64,000 nucleotides of DNA from Algoriphagus aquaeductus (GTDB lineage Bacteria > Bacteroidota > Bacteroidia > Cytophagales > Cyclobacteriaceae), in assembly GCF_003253485.1 (NCBI RefSeq), contig NZ_QKTX01000001.1:186001-250000 (forward strand), in the 5' to 3' direction. The position numbers were made by a program, and so were the translations under genes. A model generated the notes under the pieces. That model was not told the DNA's origin. It did no database searches and saw only the letters and a list, made by a program, of their open reading frames with translations. Below are positions 8,841-16,864 of this stretch, one piece after another; the stretch's first letter is position 1; each line of letters opens with the position of its first letter.

Positions 8841-8951
8841 CAGGTTTTTGGATTAGTTAGGAATCTTCAATCTTCTAATCTTGGAGAAATAGGCATTATC
8901 AAAAAGTGATTGGTTCTTGCAAGATTTTTTTCTAGTGTTTAAAATGTTGAC

Positions 8952-9203
8952 ATGGATTTGTCAAGAAAATTAACACTCGAAGAGGAAAGTCTCCGGGAAG
9001 AATTGGTGACCTTGGAGGAGCGTATCAGATTGAAGATTCGAAGGATCTGTGAAACCAATTTGAAGTTGCCTTATGAGCGACTCGCAGCGGGTCGGCACCT
9101 AAAGGAATTGTGCTTGTTGGCGATTGCATCAATAGACAATGGAGATGAAATCACGTTAGCGGCCAGTTTGAGGGAATTAAGAGAAAAGGGGATAAATATT
9201 TGA
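8952..9203 (+). CDS. Small helical protein, unknown function
   Basis: An 83-residue, charge-rich, almost entirely helical ORF: a coiled-coil-like start (LTLEEESLREELVTLEERIRLKIRRI), then a second helix with YERLAAGRHLKELCLLAIASID. It has no recognised domain. ATG at 8952 is preceded only by A/T-rich sequence. Codon use and composition look coding, and there are no large hydrophobic segments. Position between ArdC and the phosphatase suggests an accessory gene. Confidence 0.5.
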   Translation: MDLSRKLTLEEESLREELVTLEERIRLKIRRICETNLKLPYERLAAGRHLKELCLLAIASIDNGDEITLAASLRELREKGINI

Positions 9204-9217
9204 AATTTCGGATACGT

Positions 9218-9418
9218 TTAAAGCTTATCCAAAATTTCCCGAATCAACCGCTCCCTGTCCAGTTCCTTTTTTCTTTTTGTCCGTAGGCTTAAGATGTAAA
9301 GTATCCAAATCCCCCACGCAACTGCAAAAAGCAGAAAAGGATTTTCTGCTCCCAATGCTCCAATCATTGCAATGAAGCTGATGAAAATAGTTCCTAAAAA
9401 TTTGATGGTTGGCCACAT
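9218..9418 (-). CDS. Small two-helix membrane protein, unknown function
   Basis: A 66-residue ORF on the minus strand. It has two hydrophobic helices (about residues 5-22 and 27-45, FLLFAVAWGIWILYILSL) and then a basic/acidic tail (RTKRKKELDRERLIREILDKL). The topology of paired helices and a charged C-terminal amphipathic helix looks like a real small membrane protein. It is convergent with the 8952 ORF, with 14 bp between stops. Confidence 0.5.
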   Translation of the reverse strand: MWPTIKFLGTIFISFIAMIGALGAENPFLLFAVAWGIWILYILSLRTKRKKELDRERLIREILDKL

Positions 9419-9747
9419 GATTGAACGGTTTGATAATCAATATACTATTTTACGGTTTTGGATCAAAGCGTGTTGGGTTTTACATATAAATAAATAAAAA
9501 AGTATTTATATAAATATGTGTTCAAATCTGTTTCGAATTTTCAAAGTCTGATCAATCGAGACGTGAACGCAAAAGCTGGTATTAGAATGGTACTAATAAA
9601 GGCCTTGGATAAAGTTTTGGTTAGTAGGGAATTAGTGGCTGTGTTTATGATTACACTTCTGAATGAAATACTCTGGACTGTGCCTTGTTTGGAAAACTAG
9701 TTTCAAAAATAATGACATGCCCATAACTATCCTTTAATCTCGACCAA
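9419..9747. other. 329-bp AT-rich intergenic stretch with one inverted repeat
   Basis: No solid gene is visible. A perfect 9-bp inverted repeat, ATATAAATA (9484-9492) and TATTTATAT (9503-9511), has a 10-bp A-rich spacer. A 60-codon GTG-started frame (9518-9700) has weak coding character and is not called. The repeat could be a promoter/operator region for the flanking genes. Confidence 0.4.
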
Positions 9748-10425
9748 ATGGAAAATAACTTAATCATTGCCTTCGGAGACATCCACGGCTGCTATCAAGC
9801 CGCTGCCAAAGCCGTCAGGCTCAGCGAAGAATTGGATGCAAAAGCAATATTCCTCGGTGATTATGTAGATCGAGGTCCATCGGCAGTCAAAACACTTCAG
9901 ATCCTAATCGAAGCCCAAAAGAAACATCCTGATTGGATCTTTATCAGGGGAAATCATGATCAGATGCTTTTGGACTTGATTGAGGAAAAAGCGAGTCCCA
10001 TGGATATCGGTACCGTTCTCAATGGTGAATTTGACTATTGGCAAGCAGCTAAGTCTTTCTTCGAGTGGAAGGAATTAGATGCTGAGGGAAGGAAAGCAAT
10101 TTATGATTTCTTAAATGGAACCATCCTATTTCACGAAACCCGAGATTTTATCTTTTGCCATGCTGTCTTGCGAGATACGGGTGAGGAACTTGGAAAAAAG
10201 TCAATGGATGAATTGATGTGGAATTATGATTATGAGCCACATTGGACCGGGAAGCGCTTTATTCATGGCCACTTACCGATAAGGAGTGTAAGTGAAACAG
10301 GGCAGGGCATCAATATCAATACCTGCTGTGGATATGGTGGGCTGCTTACTGGGTTGATATTTGATGAAATCAATCCAATCGATTATTCCACGATTCAAAT
10401 CTCTGAAAATGGGGGTTTAGCTTAG
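9748..10425 (+). CDS. Metallophosphoesterase / Ser-Thr protein phosphatase (PrpE/ApaH-like)
   Basis: A 225-residue calcineurin-like phosphoesterase with the three signature blocks: GDIHGC near residue 11, GDYVDRGPS near 37 and RGNHDQM near 71. A later metal ligand lies in FIHGHLPI near 175. Proteins of this size are PP1-like bacterial phosphatases or diadenosine-tetraphosphate hydrolases; the sequence does not separate the two. It is a cytosolic, Mn/Fe-dependent enzyme and stands alone without an obvious operon. Confidence 0.88.
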   Translation: MENNLIIAFGDIHGCYQAAAKAVRLSEELDAKAIFLGDYVDRGPSAVKTLQILIEAQKKHPDWIFIRGNHDQMLLDLIEEKASPMDIGTVLNGEFDYWQAAKSFFEWKELDAEGRKAIYDFLNGTILFHETRDFIFCHAVLRDTGEELGKKSMDELMWNYDYEPHWTGKRFIHGHLPIRSVSETGQGININTCCGYGGLLTGLIFDEINPIDYSTIQISENGGLA

Positions 10426-10631
10426 GCCTAATTGGAAAAATCAAAAAAATGGAATCTCATAGTAAAGCAGCAATGTTTATATTTGAAAAATAGTCACCTA
10501 CATATTTGGCCCAGAAAAAAGTGTGATCCAATTTCACATTTCGCCACTAGCTGGAATGCAAGAGATTGAAGTTCTTTATTGGGATTAGTTTTTCGTAAGT
10601 TCAATCCAACCTAATCCATTTATCTGAATTC

Positions 10632-10817
10632 ATGCTGGAGCCACTCCTTATCGTCACGTTATTTCTCGGATCTGGATTTGTACTTTCCTTGGTCCAAGAT
10701 TCACATTTGAAGAGGCCATTCCTTTCGAAGGTGGGATTTAGGCTAGTTAGCTTTGGTTCCTTCAGCTTTTTCATTTTGGGATCTTTTGCGGCATTGAAGT
10801 TTCTTTTTGGTTTCTAA
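10632..10817 (+). CDS. Small membrane protein, unknown function
   Basis: A 61-residue ORF with two hydrophobic segments: residues 3-20 (PLLIVTLFLGSGFVLSL) and 38-59 (LVSFGSFSFFILGSFAALKFLF), separated by a short basic linker. It has no recognised family. Start ATG at 10632. It is plausible as a small inner-membrane protein, but evidence is limited to composition and topology. Confidence 0.45.
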   Translation: MLEPLLIVTLFLGSGFVLSLVQDSHLKRPFLSKVGFRLVSFGSFSFFILGSFAALKFLFGF

Positions 10818-10830
10818 AATTTTTTGCAAT

Positions 10831-10866
10831 TCGTACAGCTCGTACGCATCGTACACCTCGCACCGT
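10831..10866. repeat. Four tandem 9-bp TCGTACNNN units
   Basis: Three exact TCGTAC hexamers each followed by three variable bases occupy 10831-10857. A fourth degenerate unit (TCGCACCGT) follows to 10866, then ACGAA, which pairs with the initial TTCGT. The array lies between the last small ORF of the accessory region and the tRNA-Ser terminator. Confidence 0.6.
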
Positions 10867-11077
10867 ACGAAGTGTTCGAGGATCGATATTTGAAAAGATT
10901 CAATTGAAGTTCCAGGTAGATAGATCCCAGGATTTGATCAATTACAGGTTGAAGGGAAGTCCCTGAAAACTTTTCAAAAAAACAGCGGACAAGTTCTATT
11001 GGGGAAACGTTGGGACGAAACGTGGAAGTATCAATTCAAAAATCAGACAGATTCGCTACTGAATTAGCTACTGACTC

Positions 11078-11120
11078 CAAAAAATAAACCCTAACTACCA
11101 ATATTTCAGGCAGTTAGGGT
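11078..11120 (-). terminator. Intrinsic terminator of tRNA-Ser
   Basis: CCCTAACT (11089-11096) pairs with AGTTAGGG (11112-11119). On the minus strand the stem is followed by a T-rich run (11079-11088). It lies 10 bp beyond the tRNA 3' end. Confidence 0.75.
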
Positions 11121-11129
11121 GTTTGTTTG

Positions 11130-11218
11130 CAGAGAGTGGGGGATTCGAACCCCCGGTACAGTTTAACCCGTACGACAGTTTAGCAAACTGTTGGTTTCAG
11201 CCACTCACCCAACTCTCT
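11130..11218 (-). tRNA. tRNA-Ser (anticodon GCU)
   Basis: Read on the minus strand, the acceptor stem AGAGAGT (11218-11212) pairs perfectly with ACTCTCT (11137-11131), with discriminator G at 11130. The T arm is GGGGGTTCGAATCCCCC. The anticodon stem-loop has the loop TTGCTAA, giving anticodon GCU, which decodes AGC/AGU. The length of 89 nt and the long variable arm are those of a class II serine tRNA. CCA is not encoded. The 3' end faces the accessory region to the left. Confidence 0.95.
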
Positions 11219-11712
11219 ATTCCACTTTGAGCTTGTCGGGAAATCACTTCCCTTTTTCAAAGTGATGCAAATATAAGCCAATTGAGAATACTTATACAAG
11301 TAACCCATCCCAAACAAATTACCTGGAAGCAAATTCGTATTAATTGTCTGAAAATCAATTTGAATATTTTAGGACACTTTTTAAGGAAAATGAAATTATG
11401 ACAAGTAGAACTTTATTGATCCCCAAAAATTAAGCTCGGGTAACTTGGGAACTGGCAATTTTTTATCCTTTCGATCTTCATTTCCTTCTTGCTTCCGATT
11501 GAGTGAACAGGATTGACTTCTATCCTTATACCATAGGGTGCCCAAAAATCAATGATTTCGCCCAAAACCAAAATAAAGATCAATCGGCTGATAAGCAGAT
11601 TGCGAGATTGTACCAATAAGCTTCATTTGGAAATCCTATTCTGTTTCAGAATATCATTAGGAATATTCTGAGTTTAACTGAATTTTCTGGAAAAAATTTC
11701 GGGTAAAAACAG

Positions 11713-11736
11713 AAAATACCCACTAGTGGGTATTTT
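11713..11736. promoter_or_regulatory. 24-bp perfect palindrome, candidate operator
   Basis: Perfect dyad symmetry over 24 bp, centred on ACTAGT, with core ACCCACTAGTGGGT. It lies 20 bp upstream of a perfect TAnnTTTG element (TAATTTTG, 11756-11763) and 47 bp upstream of the ORF at 11783. A dimeric regulator could bind here and overlap the -33 region. It can also fold as a hairpin, but only a short T-tract follows. Confidence 0.55.
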
Positions 11737-11755
11737 TATTCTTTGAATGAAGCTT

Positions 11756-11763
11756 TAATTTTG
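11756..11763 (+). promoter_or_regulatory. Bacteroidota -7 promoter element (TAATTTTG)
   Basis: Exact match to TAnnTTTG, 20 bp after the 24-bp palindrome and 20 bp before the ATG at 11783. The resulting mRNA would have a very short leader. Confidence 0.45.
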
Positions 11764-11782
11764 ACCAAACGTCTAATGGATT

Positions 11783-12037
11783 ATGATTATTCAAACTTTA
11801 AAATGTGATTTTTTGATAGAGGGAAGTGGAGAAATGGATGGGACCTTGTTTATCTACTCTGATTCAATTGATGAACTCCAAAGATTATTTGGATCTTCTG
11901 CCGTAGAGTACTCCTCAAAACCGGAATGGAAATATCGGGCGCTCACATGCAAACAGGATTTTGCCAATGCATTGATTCTGATCGTGAAAGAGATCGATTA
12001 CAATAATTTTTCCCTGCCCCGTATGGTGATGGCCTAG
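11783..12037 (+). CDS. Small hypothetical protein
   Basis: An 84-residue protein of unknown family. The pattern suggests an alpha/beta fold with alternating strands (MIIQTLKCDFLIEGSGEMDGTLFIYS) and helices (SIDELQRLFG, DFANALILIVKEID). It has no signal peptide or membrane helix. Start ATG at 11783 is supported by the promoter element 20 bp upstream; no clear Shine-Dalgarno sequence is seen, as is usual for this phylum. A hairpin-plus-T terminator lies 55 bp after the stop, supporting a short monocistronic gene. Confidence 0.6.
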   Translation: MIIQTLKCDFLIEGSGEMDGTLFIYSDSIDELQRLFGSSAVEYSSKPEWKYRALTCKQDFANALILIVKEIDYNNFSLPRMVMA

Positions 12038-12091
12038 GTGCCGTTGATTTACATACCTGCGGGTTTCATTAAATCTCGAAAAAAATACTTG

Positions 12092-12132
12092 AAATGCTTT
12101 TTGAACCGATTTCGGGACGAAAAGCATTTTTT
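12092..12132 (+). terminator. Intrinsic terminator after the 11783 gene
   Basis: AAATGCTTTT (12092-12101) pairs with AAAAGCATTT (12120-12129) and is followed by a run of T. Confidence 0.6.
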
Positions 12133-12279
12133 GTTAGAGGTTCAACTTTTTTGCGTTTCTCTAAGAATAAAATATGGAAATGGCTCATTTTCAAGCATTA
12201 TATTCTTTAAAATCGCTGTTTTTTTTAATAAAATTTTTTATCCATTTTTCGAAAAATTAAACCTTACCCCAATAATCCT

Positions 12280-13581
12280 GTGATAAGTACCGCTGATATT
12301 GAGAGCCTTGTGCCGGACTTCCTGATGGAGTCGGGGCACTTCTATCTGGTCATCACGGATGTGGAAGGCCGGATATTGAAATTCAACCACAACTATGAAC
12401 GAATAAGCGCAAAGCCTCTTCAGAAAGAGTTTTGGAAATACCTTTCTGTCGATTCTGCTGAGGAGTTTTGTTATTCATTGGAATTGATGCTTGGGGCACC
12501 CAAGATCACGCGCCATTTGTTGTTGGAGCATCCGATTCATTCAGATAATAGCTTTTCCCAAGTTTGGTGGGAATTCTCAGTGATTACTACTCCCGACATG
12601 GATATCTCTGCCATTATTGGAATTGGGGTAGGCATTCAGTTTCTGGAGCAGGAAATGCCTTGGAATAACTTGGTGGATGTTTTGGGTTTTGGGAAAATAT
12701 CCTTGAACTCAGAATTTAAAATTCAAGAATGGGATAGTAAAATCCAATCTTGGTTTTCTCCTAAGAAGTCTGAGTGGCTTCAGGCAGAACTTACCTCAAC
12801 GCTTGCCTTTTCGGGATTTCAAAAAATGAACTATCTGGTGGATAATTTGTCCAATGAGTCTAAACCAAAGTGTTTCTTGATTCAGACGAATGAAGGCAAA
12901 TTTTCAACCTATGCCTCTTTGCTGGTATCCTGTGGCGAGGGCTTTCAACTTTTCTTGGTGCCAAAAGAACAAAATATGACCATCAATTCGCCTGCAAAAG
13001 TGATCAGTCAGGAGATTCTGGAGACTTTCCCCAATGCAGTATTTGTATTGGATACCCAAGGTAAGCTAGTCCAACAAAATGAACTTGGCAAAGTGGTGGG
13101 GAGAAACTGGAAAGGACGCGCCTACTCCGAGGGACAATCGTTATCCTTTCCCAGTCAATCCAATCGTTTTTCAAGGTTGGTAAAGGCCATTGAAGAGGCA
13201 AAAATGGGAATGACGGGTGAGTTGGAATTGAAGATGTTGAATCCAACCAAAGACTTCTCTTATTGGAACGTGACCGTAAATCCAACGTACTCTGAAAGTG
13301 GTCTTTTTGAAGGAATTTGGATTCATGTAAAGGATATTTCGTTTCATAAAAAGCAATTGGCGCAATTGCATAAAGAAAATGAAACGCTTAGAGAATTTGC
13401 CCTTTATCCTTCCCATATCCTGAGGGGGCCTTTGTCTACCATGATGGGATTGCTTGAATTGATTGACAGAAAACAATTGGATCAAGAAAATCACAAGCTT
13501 TTTGAGTACCTCAAGCCCCTGACTAAGGAAATGGATCAATTGATCCGACAGCATGCAAAAAAAATGAGTGCCTTTGATTAA
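12280..13581 (+). CDS. PAS-domain sensor protein with H-box but no histidine-kinase ATPase domain
   Basis: A 433-residue cytosolic protein. An N-terminal PAS-like domain (about 15-130: FYLVITDVEGRILKFNHNYE) is followed by a second PAS-like segment around 125-220. A third covers about 245-355 (ETFPNAVFVLDTQGKLVQQNELG). After a short coiled-coil comes an H-box-like helix, REFALYPSHILRGPLSTMMG (His near 378), and a second DHp-like helix. The protein then stops; there is no catalytic HATPase domain. It may be a signalling scaffold or dimerisation partner of another kinase. The start GTG 12280 is the first possible; ATG 12325 is an alternative. A terminator hairpin overlaps the stop. Confidence 0.75.
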   Translation: MISTADIESLVPDFLMESGHFYLVITDVEGRILKFNHNYERISAKPLQKEFWKYLSVDSAEEFCYSLELMLGAPKITRHLLLEHPIHSDNSFSQVWWEFSVITTPDMDISAIIGIGVGIQFLEQEMPWNNLVDVLGFGKISLNSEFKIQEWDSKIQSWFSPKKSEWLQAELTSTLAFSGFQKMNYLVDNLSNESKPKCFLIQTNEGKFSTYASLLVSCGEGFQLFLVPKEQNMTINSPAKVISQEILETFPNAVFVLDTQGKLVQQNELGKVVGRNWKGRAYSEGQSLSFPSQSNRFSRLVKAIEEAKMGMTGELELKMLNPTKDFSYWNVTVNPTYSESGLFEGIWIHVKDISFHKKQLAQLHKENETLREFALYPSHILRGPLSTMMGLLELIDRKQLDQENHKLFEYLKPLTKEMDQLIRQHAKKMSAFD

Positions 13582-13600
13582 GGCACTCATTTTTTTTTGG
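13557..13600. terminator. Bidirectional terminator between the PAS gene and gldH
   Basis: ATGAGTGCCTT (13564-13574) pairs with AAGGCACTCAT (13580-13590) around a 5-nt loop. It is flanked by an A-run on the left and a run of nine T residues on the right, so it works for both convergent genes. The PAS stop codon lies in the stem. Confidence 0.85.
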
Positions 13601-13602
13601 TC

Positions 13603-14061
13603 TTAGGGTTTGAGGATTTTCAATCCGACTGCCTCAATCCCTTCCAATTCAGCCTTTCTCATGTATTGAACAAGTAAGATTTCTTTGGTCTCTTTTGGGA
13701 AATCGAATGGGAGCGTATCGTATTTAGTAAAGGTATTTCCAAAACCTGTACCCAGTGGCTGTCCTGATTTAGAGTCAAAAATGGGAACATTAAGCAGTAG
13801 ATTGTTGAGATCCACATGGCTAGAATCCCGGCTGATGATCCTGATATAGCAATTGGAAAAGGGATAATTTTCATTAAACCTTACGCCAATCAATCCTTTG
13901 CCTTCCAAGGTCTTCAAATGATTCAAATCAAAAACCACTGAATCCGTTTCTATCCAAACAGAAGAGTCGAAAGAATGAAACTCTTCGTAAAGCCGGTCTC
14001 CTTCACATGAAAACAGTCCACTGAGGAGAATTACACCAAGTAATTGCTTCCAATTATTCAT
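13603..14061 (-). CDS. gldH: Gliding motility lipoprotein GldH
   Basis: A 152-residue lipoprotein read from ATG 14061. A longer in-frame ORF extends upstream, but the signal peptide MNNWKQLLGVILLSGLFSC (lipobox Cys19) fixes this start. The remainder (DRLYEEFHSFDSSVWIETDSVVFDL, and the C-terminal EILLVQYMRKAELEGIEAVGLKI) fits GldH, an outer-membrane-associated lipoprotein needed for gliding and type IX secretion in Bacteroidota. Its ATG overlaps the stop of the RicT-like gene by 8 bp (ATGAATAA), showing translational coupling. The pair order ricT-gldH is conserved in the phylum. A terminator follows. Confidence 0.85.
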   Translation of the reverse strand: MNNWKQLLGVILLSGLFSCEGDRLYEEFHSFDSSVWIETDSVVFDLNHLKTLEGKGLIGVRFNENYPFSNCYIRIISRDSSHVDLNNLLLNVPIFDSKSGQPLGTGFGNTFTKYDTLPFDFPKETKEILLVQYMRKAELEGIEAVGLKILKP

Positions 14062-15517
14062 TACCACCGTTGTTTGGACCTTCGTTTCGTCTTGGAGGAA
14101 ACCGACGCTTTCCTTCGGGTTTTGGACCCTCAGGTTTGGTCTCGTTTCGTTCTGGCTTAGGTACAGGACGCTCTGATTTTTCTCCTCTTTGGGCGTTGGG
14201 ATTGGTTGGTTGTCCGGGATTAGGACGGTTTCTGTTTTTCTTTTTGCGGCGATTGTCTCCACCCTGTTTTGGCTCCTGAGATCCTGGACCAGGGATTTCC
14301 GATGCCCTGGGAGGTCTGGATGGTGCACTTTTCGGATCTTGGGCTCTTGGATTTTGACGCTCCGGTTGATTAGTTGCAGGCTTGTTTGCCGCTTCTATGG
14401 GCTGACCGTCTCTTGTCTTTTTCTTTTTCTTCTTTTTCTTTTTGGCAAATTTCTTATCCAGCAATTCTAGTTCGCGGGTCGATTGCGCAGCCAAGTCCTC
14501 CACATCCGTCGACTTGTCTACTTGGAGGTTAAATACCTTGATTCCCTGTTCGTTCAATTCCTGAATTTCCTTTACGCGATCACAGGTGATACTATGCCAG
14601 TCGTTGTCATTGTTGTAGCTGAACCACATGAGTTTTCGGAAAATATCCGTTTTCTGTAGCTTGGCAGGACCTTGCTCGGTTTGGAGCGGTTTTTCGACCT
14701 GAGGGATGTCTTTGATAGCATCCATATAGGTGTCCAATTCATAGTTGAGGCAGCATTTGAGCCGTCCGCACTGTCCGCTTAGCTTTCCGGGATTGAGCGA
14801 AAGATTTTGGTAGCGGGCAGCCGAAGTGGTGACGTTTTTGAAATCCACCAACCAGGTAGAGCAGCAAAGCTCTCTTCCACAAACTCCAATTCCTCCCAAT
14901 CTTCCGGCCTCTTGCCTCAGGCTGATTTGACGCATTTCTACTCTGATCTTAAATTCTCCAGCTAGAATTTTGATCAATTCTCTAAAATCAACCCGATCTT
15001 CTGCGGAATAGTAAAATGTCGCCTTCGAATTATCAGCTTGAAATTCCACATCAGACATTTTCATCTGTAGGCCAAGCTCGTCGACAATCTGCTTGCATCG
15101 ATACAGGGTAGGTATCTCCCGGTTTCGGGCTTCCGCCCACTTTTCCATGTCTTTCTGGTTGGCAATGCGGTAAATTCGGGTGATGTTGTCATCATCTCGA
15201 ACCTTTCTTTTTTGCATCTGTAGTCTGACCAGTTCGCCCTGAAGGGAAACGTATCCGATATGATGTCCACTGGGTACATCTACTACCACCGGGTCACCGG
15301 TGTTGAGAGATAAGTAATCTACGTTTCTGAAATATTCTTTTCTTCCGCCCTTAAATTTGATCTCAACAATGTCAAAATTGTCCACTTGAGGGATTCCCAT
15401 ATGGGAAAGCCAGTCGAAAGAATTCATTTTATTGCAATCGCTCGTTCCGCAGGTGCCATTGTTTTGACAGCCTCCGGTACCACCTCCGGTGGTGGAGCAG
15501 GTACTACATCCAGCCAT
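14054..15517 (-). CDS. ricT: RicT/YaaT-like PSP1-domain protein with long low-complexity tail
   Basis: A 487-residue PSP1-domain protein. The N-terminus is Cys/Gly rich (GCSTCSTTGGG). The PSP1 core (about 45-290) has the conserved Cys clusters GIGVCGRELCCSTW and SGQCGRLKCCLNYE, which in Bacillus RicT/YaaT serve the Fe-S-containing RicAFT complex that stimulates RNase Y-dependent processing. The last 130 residues are a disordered K-, P-, R- and N-rich tail, beginning with a run of lysines (KFAKKKKKKKKK). That tail is a lineage feature and may bind RNA. The gene sits downstream of recQ-purD and is coupled to gldH. Confidence 0.88.
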   Translation of the reverse strand: MAGCSTCSTTGGGTGGCQNNGTCGTSDCNKMNSFDWLSHMGIPQVDNFDIVEIKFKGGRKEYFRNVDYLSLNTGDPVVVDVPSGHHIGYVSLQGELVRLQMQKRKVRDDDNITRIYRIANQKDMEKWAEARNREIPTLYRCKQIVDELGLQMKMSDVEFQADNSKATFYYSAEDRVDFRELIKILAGEFKIRVEMRQISLRQEAGRLGGIGVCGRELCCSTWLVDFKNVTTSAARYQNLSLNPGKLSGQCGRLKCCLNYELDTYMDAIKDIPQVEKPLQTEQGPAKLQKTDIFRKLMWFSYNNDNDWHSITCDRVKEIQELNEQGIKVFNLQVDKSTDVEDLAAQSTRELELLDKKFAKKKKKKKKKTRDGQPIEAANKPATNQPERQNPRAQDPKSAPSRPPRASEIPGPGSQEPKQGGDNRRKKKNRNRPNPGQPTNPNAQRGEKSERPVPKPERNETKPEGPKPEGKRRFPPRRNEGPNNGGNE

Positions 15518-15559
15518 AATTGATATATACAGGGCTTTCGCCTCGGTTAGATATTGGGT

Positions 15560-16849
15560 TTATTTTGTCAAGTTTAAGATATCTTGTCCGATATCTTTTC
15601 TAAAATAGGCTTTTTCCCAAGAGATTTGGTTTACTGTAGAAAAAGCATGATCCAAAGCTTCCTGCAGTTCTGAGCCTACTCCTGTGATAGCCAAGACTCT
15701 GCCGCCTTGATTGACCAGATGTCCTTCTGGATTTGTGGCTGTTCCGGCATGGAATATCACACTTCCTTCAGTCTTTTCTGGTAAGGATATCGGAAAGCCC
15801 TTTTCATAGGATCCGGGGTACCCACCGCTGACCATCACTACCGTTGTAGAGTAGTTTGGAGAAATTTTGAGCTCATATTGATCTAGCTTACCCGTAGCAA
15901 TTGCGGTCAGCAAGCCTACAAAATCACTTTCAATTCTGGGTAAAACGGCTTCCGTCTCCGGATCTCCCATTCTTACATTGTATTCGATGACAAAGGGATT
16001 TCCATTGTTATTCATCAAGCCGATAAAGACAAATCCTTTGTAATCAATCTGCTCTTTTTCCAAGCCTGCAATAGTAGGTTTGACGATTCGATCTTCTACT
16101 TTTTGCATAAAGTCGCTGTCTGCAAAGATTACCGGGCTTACCGCACCCATTCCTCCGGTGTTCAGGCCGGTATCACCCTCACCGATTCTTTTGTAATCTT
16201 TGGCTTCTGGCAGGATTTTATAACTTTTTCCATCAGTAGCTACAAAAACAGACAACTCAATGCCGCTTAAAAATTCTTCCACAACCACTTTGGAAGAGGC
16301 GTCTCCAAACTTGGCGTCCAAAAGCATTTCTTTCAGGGAAGACTTGGCTTCTTCCAGATTTTCACAGATCAATACGCCTTTGCCGGCTGCCAGACCATCT
16401 GCCTTGAGCACGATCGGGAGGGACTGTTTTTCCAAATAGGCCAATCCGGCCTCGATTTGATCCGCCGTAAAGGTTTCATAAGCGGCGGTGGGGACCCCGT
16501 TTCGTTGCATAAACCGCTTGGAGAAGTCCTTGCTTCCTTCCAATGTCGCCCCTAGTTTGGATGGGCCCACGATGGGTAGATTCACGGTATCGGGCTGGGA
16601 TTGAAGAAAATCAACCAAACCTTTTACCAAAGGTTCTTCCGGACCCACCACGACCAGATCTATGGATTCACGAAGTATGAATTGATGGATACCGGGAAAG
16701 TCTGTGGCGGCGAGCTTCACATTTTGAGCAATTTCGGCGGTACCGGCATTACCCGGGGCCACAAAAAGACGGGAGCACGCTGGACTTTGTACGATTTTCC
16801 AGGCAAAGGCATGCTCTCTGCCTCCGCTTCCCAATAAGAGTATGTTCAT
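15560..16849 (-). CDS. purD: Phosphoribosylamine-glycine ligase
   Basis: A 429-residue ATP-grasp enzyme catalysing the second step of purine synthesis: phosphoribosylamine + glycine + ATP to GAR. N-terminal MNILLLGSGGREHAFAWK is the PurD signature. The ATP-grasp core includes LKADGLAAGKGVLIC and the metal/substrate loop YNVRMGDPETEAVLPR. Length is normal for the family. It starts 15 bp after the recQ stop and ends 42 bp before ricT, so the four minus-strand genes recQ-purD-ricT-gldH may form one unit. Confidence 0.97.
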   Translation of the reverse strand: MNILLLGSGGREHAFAWKIVQSPACSRLFVAPGNAGTAEIAQNVKLAATDFPGIHQFILRESIDLVVVGPEEPLVKGLVDFLQSQPDTVNLPIVGPSKLGATLEGSKDFSKRFMQRNGVPTAAYETFTADQIEAGLAYLEKQSLPIVLKADGLAAGKGVLICENLEEAKSSLKEMLLDAKFGDASSKVVVEEFLSGIELSVFVATDGKSYKILPEAKDYKRIGEGDTGLNTGGMGAVSPVIFADSDFMQKVEDRIVKPTIAGLEKEQIDYKGFVFIGLMNNNGNPFVIEYNVRMGDPETEAVLPRIESDFVGLLTAIATGKLDQYELKISPNYSTTVVMVSGGYPGSYEKGFPISLPEKTEGSVIFHAGTATNPEGHLVNQGGRVLAITGVGSELQEALDHAFSTVNQISWEKAYFRKDIGQDILNLTK

Positions 16850-16864
16850 TGACTCGTTTCTAGT

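Larger units (their letters stand above)
11219..11782. other. 564-bp intergenic stretch: tRNA leader, promoter, and a large palindrome
   Basis: From right to left on the minus strand, a TATATTTG -7 element (11268-11275) with an ACTTG about 21 bp upstream is a candidate promoter for tRNA-Ser. The leader between it and the tRNA holds a nested dyad: CACTTTGA (11223-11230)/TCAAAGTG (11257-11264) around GGGAA (11238-11242)/TTCCC (11248-11252). Further right lie the palindrome at 11713-11736 and a plus-strand -7 element at 11756-11763. A 67-codon minus-strand frame at 11413-11616 is not convincing. Confidence 0.5.

Noticed and set aside
9518..9700. 60-codon GTG-started ORF
   Set aside because: No start signal, no domain, mixed composition; could be a decayed fragment but cannot be supported.
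11130..11218. tRNA as a direct-repeat att pair within the window
   Set aside because: I looked for a second copy of the tRNA 3' end to the left and found none inside the window; the other end would lie outside.
11413..11616. 67-codon minus-strand ORF right of tRNA-Ser
   Set aside because: No promoter, start signal or recognisable pattern; AT-rich intergenic DNA produces such frames.
12038..12283. 81-codon plus-strand ORF after the 11783 gene
   Set aside because: It runs straight through a clear terminator hairpin and is Phe/Ile/Lys-rich as expected of AT-rich non-coding DNA.
14062..14328. N-terminal extension of GldH
   Set aside because: The extension is the other-frame shadow of the RicT tail; the lipoprotein signal begins at 14061.
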